The notes: generated by a model from the sequence alone, not told the origin. A stretch of 64,000 bases of DNA from Lineus longissimus (GCF_910592395.1 NC_088324.1:2482001-2546000), one strand, 5' to 3'. Numbered from the stretch's first letter, positions 1 through 13,676 are shown. Translations and numbers: made by a program.

Positions 1-936
1 GGAACAAGATTTGATGAGCAATACATCAAAACGAAGCGCAGGAGTGGCCGATTTTCTGTTTCGGTGTTTGGATGGATGGACAATATGGGTTCAGGACGTG
101 TTTATAGGATACAGGGGAGACTAAACCAGGATCAATATTTAAGAATACTACACGAGCAAGCAGTTCCCGATATTCGCCTTACTCATGATATGTTCACATT
201 TCAGCAAGACAGGTTGGTTTACTTAGTAATCTCCTCATTCACTGAGCGATAAACGAAGGGACAATTTCGCATCACCAAAAGACGGTCAAATCCACCCTTC
301 ATTTTACCCGTGCAGTGAAGTTATAAATCGGATGTGCTCTACACATTAGAGTGGTATTCTTTTGTAACTTCTTATGCCCCCACCCACACAAAAGGTGGAG
401 GGGGCTTTATGTTATCGTCGGTGCGTTGGCGTCCGGTGACGTCCGTTGACATTTTGAACATAACCCCTTGCCCGATTTAATTCATTTTGCTGTGCTAAGG
501 TCACCAAATTAATGTCGCCCCAATTTTACCCTCTGCATTTTGATACGATACAGTACGGGTCCGAAACCCACACCCACCAATAGGCCAAGATCAACATTCA
601 TCCAATATTTTTTTTCACAGGTCACCTATCCATACAGCAAGGCGCGTCCAAGGATGGCTGCAAGATCAGGATTTTGGTGTAATGGATTGGCCACCGAAAG
701 GTGCTGATCTTAATCCCATAGAGAACGCATGGTCTCGATCACAACAAGATGTCGAATTCGCAAATGTCAATGATGCTGACGAAATGTGGGATGAAATCCA
801 GGCTGTATGGGATACATTACGTGAAGATGGTGAATACTGGAACAACCTTGTTGATTCCATGCCAAGAAGGATGGAAGAATGTATCCAGAGAAGGTCACTG
901 GATAAAGTACTGAAACTGACTGTTAGATGCATGTGA
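1..936 (+). pseudogene. Tc1-like transposase, exons 2 (partial) and 3, altered C-terminus
   Basis: Exon 2 runs to 212 (donor GTTGGT) and exon 3 covers 621-936 (acceptor TTTTCACAG). Exon 3 carries the DWPPK-x-ADLNPIEN block that contains the catalytic glutamate of DD34E Tc1 transposases. Relative to the intact copy at 35953-38205 there is a Ser-to-Gly change in that block and a short deletion near 893 that replaces the last residues with an unrelated tail. Exon 1 with the helix-turn-helix domains would lie left of the window, so activity cannot be judged; the changed C-terminus suggests a decaying copy. Confidence 0.75.
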
Positions 937-2106
937 CGGTTCTGATCACTCAGATTGAGATACAGGCATCTTGCTACACTGCACTGCATGTTCTTACTTT
1001 TTTTGATAATAAAGTTTTCTTGAAATAATATCAAACTATTTTTATTTATTTCCATGATAAGCACAAAAGTGTGGCGTCTTTAAATGTCATGGTATTTAAG
1101 GACACCACATCTTTAAGGGCGGATGTAGGATTTTTGAAAAGGGTGGGCGGACATTTAGGGTGAAGCTCGAACCTGCGAGCACCGAAGGTGCGAAGCCCCA
1201 GGAGATTTCCAAAATTTTGAAATCTAGATGCCTTTACGACGCGATTTCCCATCGTGGACTGAAATTGTGCTGTCACCAATGAAGTTGCTGGGTCGTTTCG
1301 GGAAAATGTCGGGTTGCTGAAAAAATAAGGGCGGGGGGGGGGGTGCCTGCGCCCCTGGCTTTGCCCTGATGTCCACACCCACCTTTTCGAAAAAACCTGG
1401 ATCTGCGCCTGTGTGACGCCCATTTTATGACGTTATCTGCACCATGCCGATCAGAATGAGGAAGTCGTTGACTACATTAATTCTGTGGCAAAGCGAGAAG
1501 TCGACCATAGCCAATTATGTCAGTTTCAACATGCAGCCCGAGTGTTAATTCCTTATTGGCTGAGGTTTTGAATGGGGGTGGAAATGTTGTTAACATTGAT
1601 GTATTGTAAACGCGAGGGTAAAGTAATATTGGTGAACCCATTGTCCAGCTGCCAAATCCAGGCCTGGGAGAGCTATTCATAGGCATATTAAACAAGGCCA
1701 TTGAAATGGTGACATGATTCCGGTTGTCTGGGCCAGGTGAATAATATCAAGGGGGCATCTCGGCAGTAGAAGACCGGGTAACAAAACCCTTTTGCACAAA
1801 TGGGTTAATAAGTTGCAGATTCAAGTGAAAACTGTGGAATTTCTTAGATATTCACTCATAACTCAACAGAAGCTTCCAGTCAATATAAAATTTGCCCCCA
1901 AAAAATGCGTGATAAAAAAGTTGATTTTGGGACCTTTCATAAATCGAAAAAATTGACTTATAGGTAAAATAGCAAATTTCCAAGTGGTAGATATCATGAT
2001 GCACAACTAAATGCCCTATCAAATGCAGCAAACCGCTTCGATTTGTCACCAGCCGTTTTCAAGAAAATTTGATTTTTGTGTGTCCATTTACTTTTTTGAA
2101 GGACTG
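1..2106 (+). mobile_element. Tc1/mariner-like transposon, 3' part (cut by window start)
   Basis: This stretch is nearly identical to 37290-39400, the right part of the complete Tc1-like element at 35117-39400. It holds the second and third transposase exons, noncoding filler and the right terminal repeat, which ends in GAAGGACTG followed by a TA target dinucleotide at 2107-2108. The noncoding 937-2050 contains a GC-rich patch (about 1140-1200) with small hairpins closed by GAA loops and a G-run near 1329. The left half lies outside the window. It sits inside the right arm of the Harbinger-type element ending at 3206. Confidence 0.85.
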
Positions 2107-3206
2107 TACATGTATATATAGACTCTTAAGGCCTACCTGTGCCCAAATGTAGGATTGTGACCTAGACTATTGGCCTTGGCCTTTATGTAGTGTACATCAT
2201 TACATAATAAGCCTCTACGGCGATTGAAGCATTTATAATAATAATTTATTGTAAAAAACCTCCAAATAAGGAGTAGACAACACGAATATGCAATAAAAAT
2301 CATACACAGAGAACAAATAAAAAAGCGATCAAAAGGGTGAAAGTAAAAGCTTCAATAGTTTATGGCTTTTCCGGTTTAGATTGGCACATAAGGTTTTTAC
2401 CGAATCGACAATTCCATTTTCCTCCCTGGTGATACGTCTAGGCCTACATGTTGGATTTACAAACAGGACATTGGCGGCAGAGAGGCCCGACGAACTAAAC
2501 ACTCGGTTACACAGGGTACCCTTAATTTTTCTCGTGCAAATGACGACGTCTCGTGCTTTACAATCGATGGAGAGAATCCTTCTTAAAAGTCCAATTTGTT
2601 TCTGTTCGATTACTTTCCGCGGGTTGTCAATATCTAATGCCCTTAATAGAGGGCTATGATGACAAAATTTCGATAAACCAAAGCATCTTTTGATCACCCC
2701 TTTACATTTAAATAATGACACAATAGGCCATTAATAGGCCTATCGAGGGTAGTCGTTCTTAAAGAGATGTGGTTGCCTTGAAGAATAATTTAAAACCAAA
2801 ACTGGTTTTCAGCCTGAAAGGGTTAAAATACCTGCATGGCCCTCACCGAGTCTCAAAATGTGCTAATAAATCGAAGTGGAATCGGTGACATGCAAAGAAT
2901 GTATTTCGAGTGCGTATAGAAAAACTCAAACGGATTTTGCCACCCTTGTTACAGTTTGCGGGAGGGTATGGACCTCCCGCAAAAAATCTGCACTTTGCGA
3001 GGTAGTCGCAAACGGTTTGCGAGATCGGAAGGGTTGCGGGTCTTTCGAAAATACTGTGCAAACTTTACGTTGCGATTGCGATCCTCTTGCGTGATCGCTA
3101 AATTAGCGTCTGAGTTGCGATGCGTAGCCTTCATAAATAAGAAATATTGCGTTGCGAGGTCTTTTCCTGCCCGCAAACATTGCGTGCCTTTCGTAAATAT
3201 GGACCC
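2107..3206. mobile_element. Right arm of a PIF/Harbinger-type element
   Basis: The stretch ends at 3201-3206 with GGACCC. The terminal CGTAAATATGGACCC is the inverse of the GGGTCCATATTTACG found at the left end of the same family at 34440. Subterminal DNA (2930-3190) is rich in TTGCG/CGCAA motifs, as at the other end. No transposase reading frame is supported in this arm; the 130-codon minus-strand frame at 2329-2721 has no recognisable domain and is not called. The same arm recurs at 39401-40500. Confidence 0.7.
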
Positions 3207-3996
3207 TGATCTGCACCAGACTGTTGAACAGGAATTAAATAGGCACATTTTTAACGACCGGGACATGTACGCTAAACAGTAGGCTGAATCGGCTGTAGTA
3301 TGGCGAAGTCTGCATTTAAGATTACGTTATCGTAAGCTCTTTCTAGAATTGCCTGTCCCCGCTGCAAGTTTGTTTCAATTCGTGATGATACACAAAAACA
3401 CTTCAACAAAATGTTTGACAGCATAAAACCGATCTTGATTGAAGAATCAAAACATTAGGAACGTGTTTATTGTATGATACCACCAAATTACTCACTGTTG
3501 TTGCGGACTCTTGTTAGTTGAAGTTGCTGTCAGTGATATTGAAGTCTTTGACAATCGAACTACTTTTGTGATCTGTCGTATACTCCGTGCTGTTGTGAAC
3601 GCTGGATATTGAGATTGGTCAGTGTTGTTGGTGATCTCTCGCATGAAAAACTGCTTTTATGATATGTTGAATATTTTCCGTGGCACGCCTTTGTGATCTC
3701 TGAGAATGCTTTGGCAATAAGTTCGATATTACTCACTTCTGTTGTAAATTGCGAAATCTGATGGCAGTGCTGTTTGTGATCGTTGACAATCGGACCGCTC
3801 CGAGCCTTCATGTTGGTATAAAGTGTCTATGCAGGCATTTCTGGTTGATGGGATATACAGGACGGTGTATACAGTCACGATATGCAGACAAATTCGGTTA
3901 AAATGAACTGAAGGGTAACAAGTTATTTTATAACATGTATAAGGAATACAAGCATTGGACCAAAAAGTTGAGTTGGTGTTGATGTGTTGGCTGAGG

Positions 3997-4002
3997 AGCG
4001 GT
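3997..4002. other. Empty Polinton target site in unit 1
   Basis: The hexamer AGCGGT occurs once here inside CTGAGGAGCGGTTAATACTC. In unit 3 the same flanks are split by the 18.7 kb Polinton, with AGCGGT on both sides. This is the unoccupied paralogous site; a second empty site is at 27403-27408. Confidence 0.9.
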
Positions 4003-4245
4003 TAATACTCCCAATTGCTTAAGTTCCTAGAAGTATTGGCTGTCGTCAATATGTTAAAACGTTCTCGCCAAATGATTGCGAAGATTCAACCCCTTCGTTA
4101 AAGGGTTAAATGACCACATTCAAGCAATAAACCATCCAAACCCTGCTTTAGCAAGTGTAGCACAATGCATTGCGCTGACAGAGAAATAAATGTACTAATC
4201 AAAATATCCGGAAAGAAAATAATTTTTCTTTTTTTTTTCTCTTTT

Positions 4246-4311
4246 GTTAAGCGCCTTGAAGTACTTTACATAAGGCGCAATATAAATTGTTTTAATAATA
4301 ATAATAATAAA
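4246..4311. repeat. Non-LTR/SINE-type 3' tail with (TAA)n
   Basis: GCGCCTTGAAGTACTTTACA, then AAGGCGC and ATATAAATTG, is followed by a TAA repeat. A small GCGCCTT...AAGGCGC hairpin followed by a simple repeat is the usual 3' end of CR1/L2-like LINEs and their SINEs. Copies lie at 27646-27708 and 60259-60325 in the other units, so it predates the array. No coding part remains. Confidence 0.55.
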
Positions 4312-5535
4312 AGGAGGATCACAAAGTAAGCCGGCGCTTAGAAGCCACGGGAAATATTGGGCTGCTTGCGAGGTGGATTGCGTGTTTAAAATTTTGCGAG
4401 GCTTTTGTAAATACCACGCAAAATTTGCGTTTAAGTTGCGATAATTTTGCGTAGTCGCTAAAATTTGCGTGGTTTTTCCGATGCGTGGCTTTTCCAGAGT
4501 CCAGTGATCTCTCGTTGAGTTTACTGCCATCAGTCCTTGCATTTCGACGTCTTATTATTCTGGTAATATATTTTGCATAGTTTGTTTGATTTCAAGAAGG
4601 TTACATAGGTGCAGTTTCTATTGTAGGTGATATTACAGAACCTAACACATTCCCTGAAATTTGTGGCTCCAAATTGAAGGTCAAGAACAGAATAACCAAG
4701 GTCACGTAGTGGACGTCGAATCAATTTCAGACACCGAATGTCGGACTTTTTAATCAAATGAGTAACGGCGAAGTGGTCTGCTGGCTCTAGAAAGTGAATA
4801 ATGGTTGGATGTGATAATGAACCTATTCTGAAGGGAAAAATCATGTTGTCGTGTACAGCTGCAATCTTTGTTCTGAATGAAGCAATCATTGCTTCACCAA
4901 AACAACTTAATGAACGACGATTATTCGATTTTCTATAATGTAAACAGTCATTCCTTACAAGCGTTTGTTATCTTTGTGTCTTTTGAAGATTCGTGCAAAT
5001 GTGACCCGTTCTAGCAGAACCAGTCGCATGTCGCACATAAGATGAGCATAGATGACAACAGAAGATAATAGAAGAAACTGATGTGGTCACATTTCACAAA
5101 AGGCAGACAACAGTGAAATGAACAAACAGTCCGTCTCAACCTGCCAAGCTCAGCGCAACCTGCGACCGGTTTTGCTGGAACGGGTCACAAATGCTCCAGA
5201 CTCGCCGATCTAAGACCGGTCCATTGATTTGAGGTATGACCATCCCCAGTATGATATGGATAGAACAGGTCAAGGTCATACTGATTGGCTAAAACGCTTC
5301 GCTGTTCAGTGGTGATACGTTGATGGAATGTGGGTGGCATTCGAAATGAACAGATTGCTTGTGACCTAGCCACTTTTATTTCTATCAACGGTTATGGTGT
5401 GGTCGATCAGTTCTCCTGACTATTATTAGCCTACGTATATTTGACGACGGATCTTCAATAACAGAAAAATTTGAAAATAAAGTGGCAACCTAATGAGCTT
5501 ATTCTGACCTGATGGAAAGGCGAAATGCATAGTCT

Positions 5536-6262
5536 TACTTCCACTGCAGGCTTTAAACCCGGTGTTAATAGATCTGGAGGCTCTCCGGATATAAATAAAC
5601 CCGGATATTGCTTGGTTCGTGTTCCACTACAGGCGTACATGTAAGGTTAATAAGCTCGGCGACCGATGGCGATACCGAAATTTGCACTCCGTTACAGACG
5701 TGCTATTGGCACTTTCTAAATCGTTTTATTCTCGATGTAACCTGTTCTTTGGTCCTGTCATGGCAAAGTGCTGTCAGTTCCTGTGCCATCTTTCTATAGA
5801 CTTTCCCGTCTTTACTAGTGCCCTCCAGTTGGGCCTGTATATCCTCGCGCTCCCAGATTGTTAGGAGAGGGAGAATCTCCTCTTCTGCACAATGGTTCAT
5901 CTCCATTTTCATCAAAATCCGGCAAAACACGAGAAATAAAATGAGTATAAAAGTTAAATGAATGACCCGCGTGTTGTTTTGGTAGGCTACTTCCGAGCAT
6001 ACGCCGTGCGCACTTGTATTCAGTGATCGGCGTGTAACCTATCGCCGATCCTAAATAACTATTATCTTCGGTATCATTGGTATTCCACTACAGAAAACTC
6101 CAGTGCCGATCCGGAACCCACCGAAACCCACCGATGATCGCCGGGTATAATAAACCCGGTGTTATTAGCTCCGGGCCAATTTAACCCGGAGATCATGTAA
6201 TGGAATCAGAATGAACTCGGACACACACCAGACACACACCGCAGTTTCCTATAGTGGAAGTA
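5536..6262. mobile_element. Short inverted-repeat transposon with Myb-like gene
   Basis: Ends are TACTTCCACTGCAGG on the left and CCTATAGTGGAAGTA on the right, a 15-bp imperfect inverted repeat. Inside are several AACCCGG motifs and one small Myb/SANT-like reading frame. The element is in units 1 and 3 and is missing, with some flanking bases, from unit 2 (near 28930). The DNA-binding frame suggests a non-autonomous relative of PIF/Harbinger elements, which carry a Myb-like partner gene, but the transposase half is absent. Confidence 0.6.
5703..5930 (-). CDS. Myb/SANT-like DNA-binding protein fragment
   Basis: A 75-residue minus-strand frame. The segment starting LTIWEREDIQAQLEG and continuing through YRKMAQEL to RTKEQVTSRIKRFRK has the tryptophan and helix spacing of Myb/SANT-like domains (tryptophan, then an acidic helix, then a basic Rt-x-x-Q recognition helix). 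Such proteins partner Harbinger-type transposases and bind the transposon ends. It is the only recognisable gene in the 727-bp element. The first 10-15 residues are poorly supported and an upstream exon may exist. A near-identical copy is at 63124-63351, where another transposon has landed at the stop codon. Confidence 0.5.
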   Translation of the reverse strand: MFCRILMKMEMNHCAEEEILPLLTIWEREDIQAQLEGTSKDGKVYRKMAQELTALCHDRTKEQVTSRIKRFRKCQ

Positions 6263-7632
6263 CCACAATGCTGTTGCCCACCCTTTTGTCCATTCCGATT
6301 GAACAATGTTGAGTGGCAACCAGCGACATGGCGTACAATATCTAAGGAGGCTTGGCTTGCATATCGAGAAAAAAATTCTTAGATCGGTGAGTTTAGAGTA
6401 TAATTAATGAAACACATACCATCGCAGAATTTCTCGAAGTGCACATAATTAGCCTGATCTGCATGGATGCATGATTGAAACGAATTCTTATCTGTAAGGG
6501 TATGGCGACTGACTCGGCTGAAATCACATTGCATTCCGAAAGATTCAGATGATTTGATCAATGATTGGTACAGATCACGTCCTTCTGTGTTTCTTTTTTT
6601 ACAACAAAAGTCGAAAGAAAGGCATTGAAAGTTATATTTATTATAACGGCATGATTTCAAGCAATGTATCAGCGGTAAAGAGTGCCGCCTTTCGTCGTTG
6701 TGGCCAACTATAAAAGCGACTGATATGCATCTAAATTTGATTTTACGTTTTGGACAATGAGCTGTAATTAAGAGATTGTTCATTAACACTTTGAGAAAGG
6801 CGTCAACTATTTTACAGTTAGGAAAGTATTCCTTGCGGATTTCAGTGCTTCTTCACGTTTACATAGATTTTTGCATTTTCTCCTCTGTACTGCTTATTTC
6901 GGGATGAACTCTGATGAAGTCTTCAGGTTTTTTTATTCATGTACAGTATACAACAGAATGTGCTTACATTCATTAACAAATATCTCTTATACTAAACCGA
7001 AACCCCCAAAAATCGTCAAAGGGCTGCGATGAAGAGTTTTTTTTTCGATTGACTTGCAATTTCCTAACTCGGAAATTTGTTCTGGTCCCAATATTTGATT
7101 TAGGAAAAGCCATAAATTTGCCCAGTAGTTTTCGCTATGAAGCCGACTAAAGGTATTGCGTAATTTTACTGGGTGACGGCGTCACGCAGGGATACATTTT
7201 TTAAAAATTTATTGCTTATCATCATGATATCAGAATACAAAAATATCAATTCATGCTAATGTGCCATGTTTTCTCTTAAGTTTACCAATGCTTTCCTCTT
7301 CTCTTAGCACTGTAAATGAATGCTGAATGTAGCATGTCAAAAAAGTTAACATTAACATTCGCATATTGAAGAAATATGCGGTGGTGGACAATTTAACTTC
7401 CTGTAAAAAAAAAAAAAAATCCAATATGAATATTAGAAAGAGAGCCAAGTCACTTGGAGAAAAGAGTCTGCTGCGGAACATGTAATAGCAATGAACACCT
7501 TGTGTGCAATGACTAACGATTTTCATCGTGGCTGTCGTTCAGAAGAACCTACCCGATATCAAAAAATAAAATTATTCAACAGTTTTTTTCTGATCAGGGA
7601 GGGTATGCTCTGAGTTGCCTCTTTAGCTTTAG

Positions 7633-9128
7633 ACGTAATGACTACATTTTCATGAGCTTAGAAACTATTAATTTCAACTTAACCACGTAGCTATGAATAA
7701 TTTGAATAATTTCCAACAGAAATCTATATGAAATATACGCAATATTGGTGAACAGAACGCCGTTTGAAACAACAGTGCGTCATCGTTTTCTTCAACGCAT
7801 TTTCAGTATGCCCGAGGTGAAACTCGGCCCTTTTCATCAAATTTGGTATCCCATGACAACGGAGGTGTCCTCTTCGAGAATCCAGTCAGAGTTTTTGCAC
7901 ATATTACAAATAAATGCCTTGACTACCTGAAAATACTATCTGTTCGGCATTCCCAAGGTCAGTTTTGCTTGCAGCGCGAATGCAAAAAGACCAGTTGCGC
8001 TTAAAGGGGTACCTGTTTTAAGTGCAGTTTCCGCCAAATGTGAACACTGCGGTGGCACAAGGCATGAATTGCCTTGCCCAAGGACTAAACAAATATGCTT
8101 CTATATGATATATGTTGAATATATGAATAGCTTGATTCTTTCCGGATAAGAATATGCATGTTTTGCAGTATGTGATTGACGCTGAACGTGATTATTTTGC
8201 ACAATTGAGGCGTTCTATATATTTCGACGTATGGGATGATATTAGTATGACACAATTTGAGCAGATTGTCATAGTGCATATGATATTTCTAGATGGTCGT
8301 TCCAGCCTTTCCTTTTGAGGAAACCAGTGTTGTCGGGTATCAGGAGACTTGTAGGAGGCTTCAGTTTTATCATATGTTAAAAAAGGCTGTTAGGGTAATG
8401 TCGACCTTACCTTAAGGTTTCATTAGGGAGTTTTTTTATTCATGCGCGGCCCCCCTCCCCCCTCACCGTAGTTCCTAAAATCATTGATTTCTCGGTCCTT
8501 ACAGTATGTCAGTGTTGATTCAGCAGTTGTTTTGGCAAAGACAAGGTTTTTTTGGAGTTTCTGAAACCTAGAGCGCTACTTAATAGGCGGCTAACAAGAA
8601 ACTACGCATTTATACTGTTGTTGCCGACGTATGTGTACACTGAACTTGGGATGTGCGTCGGCCCCGTGTTGAAATGCCGTCCAGTGCCAGTTGGTGCGTT
8701 TTTCGCTGATTTGTGCACAATTCAACATATCTCAAAAGTTCAATGGTTGACCCTCGATTTGTTTTTGATATTTGTGTAGCGTAAGCAACTGTCTTTCATG
8801 GGAGAATGGTCACTGTAAGAATTATTCAGGAAGAAATGTATAACATTTGGGTTTTTTCGTGATTGTCCGGCCCAATTGGCAATATTGCCCTTTGGGATGG
8901 TGAACAGAGCTAGGAGCAAATGCGACGCTTATGATTTATTTAAAGAAATAAAATGCCCGATGTAACATCCTGCAGAATTAGGGGAATCGGGCGTTTCCAG
9001 TGATATACAGCACAAATGGGTTGTCCTCATGCATTCACTTTGGAAATGCATTTTAAAATATATGTTACGTCCTGTTAATGGGGCACGTCATCATCGCGTT
9101 CATTTGGGAAAAACTCCCTAACGAGACC
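7633..9128. mobile_element. Unit-1-specific insertion flanked by TTAG
   Basis: Unit 2 has an uninterrupted CTTTAGGTGTCGC at 30331; here the same flanks are separated by about 1.5 kb with TTAG at both edges (7629-7632 and 9129-9132). The right half (about 8416-9128) is itself bounded by an inverted repeat, GGTTTCATTAGGGAG against CTCCCTAACGAGACC, preceded on the left by TTAA, which recalls TTAA-targeting families such as piggyBac or Kolobok. The left half (7633-8415) carries broken frames including a small Cys/His cluster (CEHCGG, near 8050). No intact transposase is seen. Confidence 0.5.
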
Positions 9129-9536
9129 TTAGGTGTCGCTTTGCTCACTTTCTGCATTGGGTCCACCCCACACCCAAACAGCGACACTTAAGACTTATCA
9201 AAACTGTGAAAATACAAATAAACAACCAGCTTCTATCGATACTCAGCCCAATAAAGTGTGGTTAAATGACCCGTCCTATTATTCAGTATCATCGCATTTC
9301 GCGTCAAGCACCGTTAACAAAGGAGGTCTCGTCACTTGCCGTGTGACATGCCAATGAATTTGGTGTGTGTTAATTCATCCGAAAAATTGTGAAAATGAGT
9401 TATATACAATAAGAAAACCAAACGAGTGTGTTTTTCCTAGCAGAAATATCACATGAATGGTTGTCGTTTTCTGTTTATCACATACCACCACTACGATTTA
9501 TGAGGGATTTGTAGCTCGAGTCATCGCAAATTTCAT

Positions 9537-12085
9537 TCCCAGTCAGTTGGCCGCGCCCCCATTTCCGCGTAATTCTCTCTGCGCTATGACGTCACTGCAT
9601 ATAATTACGAGCTCATTATCGCGTACATTTAGGCGTGAAAAATAAGAAGTCGAAAATCGATCCTTAACTTGCCAAAATCTTTCTGAATGACATGTAAACT
9701 GAAATATTATTCTAGATGAAACATTAATTAGTAGTTTCATTAAGAAAAAAGTGTAAAAAGTCCTGAGGTTTGCTGTTTACGTGACTTTGAACAGCGGTCG
9801 TCGCCTGAAAATGTGAAATTTTTTCACGTAATTTTGTTGAATAAATGCACGTAACTCATCAAAAACATCACGCGTGCTCGGATGTAATGACTGATATTTA
9901 TTGTTATATGTATCTTTGACTGAATAAAACGATAGTAAAAATGATTATATCCGTCGCACGGCTGGAAAATACGTTTAAATTGCCTCTGATTTTTGTCAGA
10001 AAATGTTGCAGCCGGATTTAGGTTCCGACCACACCCGAAGTTGAGCCGAAGAGGCCCGAACACTAGGATCGCCACCATCGCTACAAACGTGTTCTAGGAT
10101 ACTGATTATGAAAACGTGTCCAATAGCCCATCCTGCTGTCCCATCCCTCCTTTCATGAGACCACCATTGCCCAAATTTAATGACAAAATGATGCAAAGAA
10201 GAAACTTAACATTAAAGATAACTAATCCTCTCTTCTGCATCTTGAAACTCTTTAACAGTGAAACGCTAACATTGAAACAAGAACACCAATAACAAACAGA
10301 CAGTCAATTGTTGAAGGGTGTAAAACACAATGCCAAATTCAAATTTTTGCAAGTGGTGCTGTTGAACTTTTCAAGTGGAAGGAATCAAACTTATTTTCAT
10401 TCGTGACGTTATTTGCTAATGATTGTTTACACCACTCAACAGCTTGACATGTTCATCAAACCCGATTGACTTGAGAAGTGAAAGTATTAGCTGAAAGATA
10501 AAGCAGATTTTTCCTGAATGACAACATCATGGATGTACAATTACAACAGACAAATTGATGACAAACTTCAAGTCAAACCAATCACAATCTTGCAAGAAGA
10601 TGTCCTGTAATAGGTTAAGTTTACACCTTTAACACTGGCATTGGTCATGCTGCTCAAATTACATACTTTATCAGCTTTTTGGTATTAACTTTTACTGATA
10701 CAGCAACTCTAAAAATGAGATGATGGCAAGTTCTGTGCGCGATGTCTGGCACAAAATAACTCTTGTGGGGGTACTGATGAGGCTATTACCGGCTTTATAA
10801 GCATCATTGATGGCTTGGAAGCCCGTTCAGACCCAGGCCAGGGTCAGGGAAAATAAACTATCCATCCAAAGGTCGTCCAAAATTACCAGACAATGCCTCT
10901 TATTGAGCCATGTCACGTAGTAGGCCCTGGTGTTTTGGACCGTGAAGATCCACATTGTAATGTGTACATGTATATGATTTCTTTTCCAGAACTATGGCAA
11001 CCTTTTACAGGCAAATCTGGCAAAAAAGTGCCTAAACATAGGCAACTAAAATTACCAAACAAACAAGAGATATATCATTATGAGAAAGTTTATTTTCACA
11101 GAGGATATACAGAGAAATTTCTAAGGAATCAGCCGGATTGCCCAACAGTAGTAGTAGACATCTCAGTCACCTAGATCTTTTCGGAAGTGAAGCATCATGG
11201 CTCATGCTTTACTGTTTGAGCACATCCACACACATCGATAGTATTCCTGGTCAATATCAATGACGATATGGTGGAACACATGACATACCTCCAGTCTCAT
11301 AACATAACATAACACTCACTCAGTCACTGTCACTCTGACATGTCTGATGACTATTCTACCGGTAGCTTTATCAAAAGGCTCAAAATCATCTGGTCATTTG
11401 GCCACAAGTTGTAGAAATTATAGTCAGACTAAGCATATTCATCAACGGAACTCAAACAGGCTACTATCATGCCATTCTCACTTTTAACCACAATTTTTTT
11501 GAGACACGCTGTGCATTAAAATATTTTTACAATATCGCGTCGTGCGCGCAATTGCGCGAAAAACGGCTTGATTAACATCACGTGATCCAAAACATCATAA
11601 ATATTAATGAGATTTCTTCGAAAAATCACCAAATTAAGTGCCAAAAAAGAAATATTTAGGAAACCGGGTGCTCAAATGTTTTAAAAGATATGAATTCATT
11701 TAGGATTGGTCAACCACTTCGCAAAAAATCAATTACCAAATATCGTCGCAAAGTGGGAAAATATCTTTGAGTGAGGTATGTTCAGCGAAGATTGCGAAAA
11801 TATCATCTTTCGAAAAATTGATCAAACTCGGTTGATTTTGCTCGGAATTTGATGAAATAAACACCAATTTTTTCTTTCAATAACTAACAATTTCGCCATT
11901 TTTGATCAATCGCTCTCCCCGAACAGTCGTGCATGCTACAGAGGTTTTAGTCTCTGCCACAAATATGGCGCAAGTTAGTACCAAATTTTTACCGATAGGT
12001 GACAGTAGCAGCGCAACGCAGAGAAAAACGCTTTTTGAGCGCTGCGAACGGGGGGGGGGGGGGGGGGCCCAACTGCCTGTTCCCG
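9537..12085. other. Unit-1-only stretch without recognisable genes
   Basis: About 2.5 kb present in unit 1 and missing from unit 2, where the flanks join at 30715 across a TTCCC shared by both edges. This pattern suits a microhomology deletion in unit 2 better than a transposon insertion in unit 1, since I see no inverted ends or target duplication. Short open frames (such as 10893-11174) have no recognisable domain. A run of 18 G lies at 12050-12067. Confidence 0.5.
12050..12067. repeat. Poly-G run
   Basis: Eighteen consecutive G residues followed by CCC. Such tracts are unstable and error-prone in assembly, so the length is approximate. Confidence 0.9.
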
Positions 12086-13676
12086 TAAATCCAACACCCA
12101 AAGTGCGTCTTGCGTCGCAAGGACGTAAATGACGCGATGACGTTACCACAACAAAACAATTGAATCAATTGTTTTGCCAAGTCTGAAATGTCGCAATTTT
12201 TATCAGATTTGATTTATTTGTATCAATTTAATTGTATCAAAACCTCGATATCGTCTTGGCATGTGATACAAGTGTTGTATGAACGTGCAAGTATTTTCTG
12301 CCTGGTAATTACAATTAAAGGCATCCTCTGAACATGTGTCGAAACAGTTCAAGAAAATGCAAACAACTAATTCGCAAGTTCTCAGAGACATCTCAATTTT
12401 TCCTGGTCGAATTATTATGACAACATGAAGAAGATCGAGGACTATTAGAACAAAAGTGCATTAAATCCTTTCGGCACCATTTAAATTACCCTTTTTAAAC
12501 TCTGTTAAAATTTGATTCTTTTTCTCTACAAATTAGATCGATATCCCGTGGGGAAAGAGAGTGGCCGTTCGGACGCTGATTCGCCAGGGTGATATATATT
12601 TTTCGAACTTTATCAAGAACAGGACAAAAAACAATCGAATATTACACTTGAATTACAAAGTGTTCTTGCCTTTCGACCAGAATGTATAAAATTGTCACCA
12701 ATGTTGACTCTTCGCCGTCACTACAAGGTTCGTTCTTGATCATAACAAACAAATATCCTTTGCTTAAACCCACAAAAACTACCACCAATTTATGCGTGAA
12801 AATCGTAACACATCGAAGAGAGCTAAAGCGCCAATGTGTTCCAGTTGAAAGAAAAAAACACCTCAGACGTATTTCCTTCTCAATTGGTCAACAATCAATA
12901 CTTACTTCTCATCGACTTGGATATCTTATGGATTGTAGAAAATACACCACTGGTAGACTCAATTTACTTACATTGTCTGTGCCGATTACCGTAAACAATA
13001 GAGCCATCAACCTTAAAATGTCCAGGATTCCTTAGCCCACACCTGCGATATATTAAATACACAAGCTTAGCTCGATAGGTCTACGCGAGGTTCTATACCA
13101 ATTAGTGTGATATGCAACATACTATACGCATATAGACGTACACATTCGACAAAAATTGAAGCCGTTTAATAGTAGCACATATCGATTAGTATCGAAGGAA
13201 TAAAGACAAAAAATGAATTGGTCTTTCAAAAATATTGAACATCTGTGCGAACAAAATATCATTAAGTTTACTGTGATGTTTTACATGTATATGTACATGA
13301 AACTCATATTTCTTCTCAGAAAAAGCAATGAGACATTGAAGGAATGGAAGGCCCGGGAATTATGCCACTAAAAGACCACAGAACATTCAGCCGATGTTAT
13401 ACAGAAGATTGATACAATTATGATGTAATGATAAACATGTTTCTCACATTGTCTGGTAAGACGCCACAATCAGATACAGAGTGTCGAACTTTTGAAAATC
13501 TCACCATGGCACTTAAAGGAGTGGTTGGGATCCAACCGCCAAGGTAGAACGTCACCGGGATCGAGAAATTCCTTCAACGTTGTATCAAAACACGTATATT
13601 GCTAATGATTCGCCGTTCGTTAAGAAAATTGAAATTTGGAATTGAATCAGAAGTCCTAGGTATAATTCTGTCAAAT

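Noticed and set aside
2329-2721. 130-codon minus-strand frame, copy at 39623-40015, with an overlapping plus-strand frame
   Set aside because: Open on both strands over the same stretch and no domain; might be a decayed Harbinger partner gene but cannot be supported.
4530-4889. 119-codon minus-strand frame repeated at 27927-28286 and 60543-60902
   Set aside because: No recognisable domain. Differences among the three copies mostly change amino acids and show no sign of protein-level constraint; treated as chance open frames in repeated DNA.
6379-6789. 136-codon minus-strand frame repeated at 29023-29454 and partly at 63800-63982
   Set aside because: Copies differ by insertions, frame and residue changes without constraint, and no domain is visible.
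10893-11174. 93-codon plus-strand frame in the unit-1-only stretch
   Set aside because: No recognisable domain or exon signals and no second copy to test for conservation.
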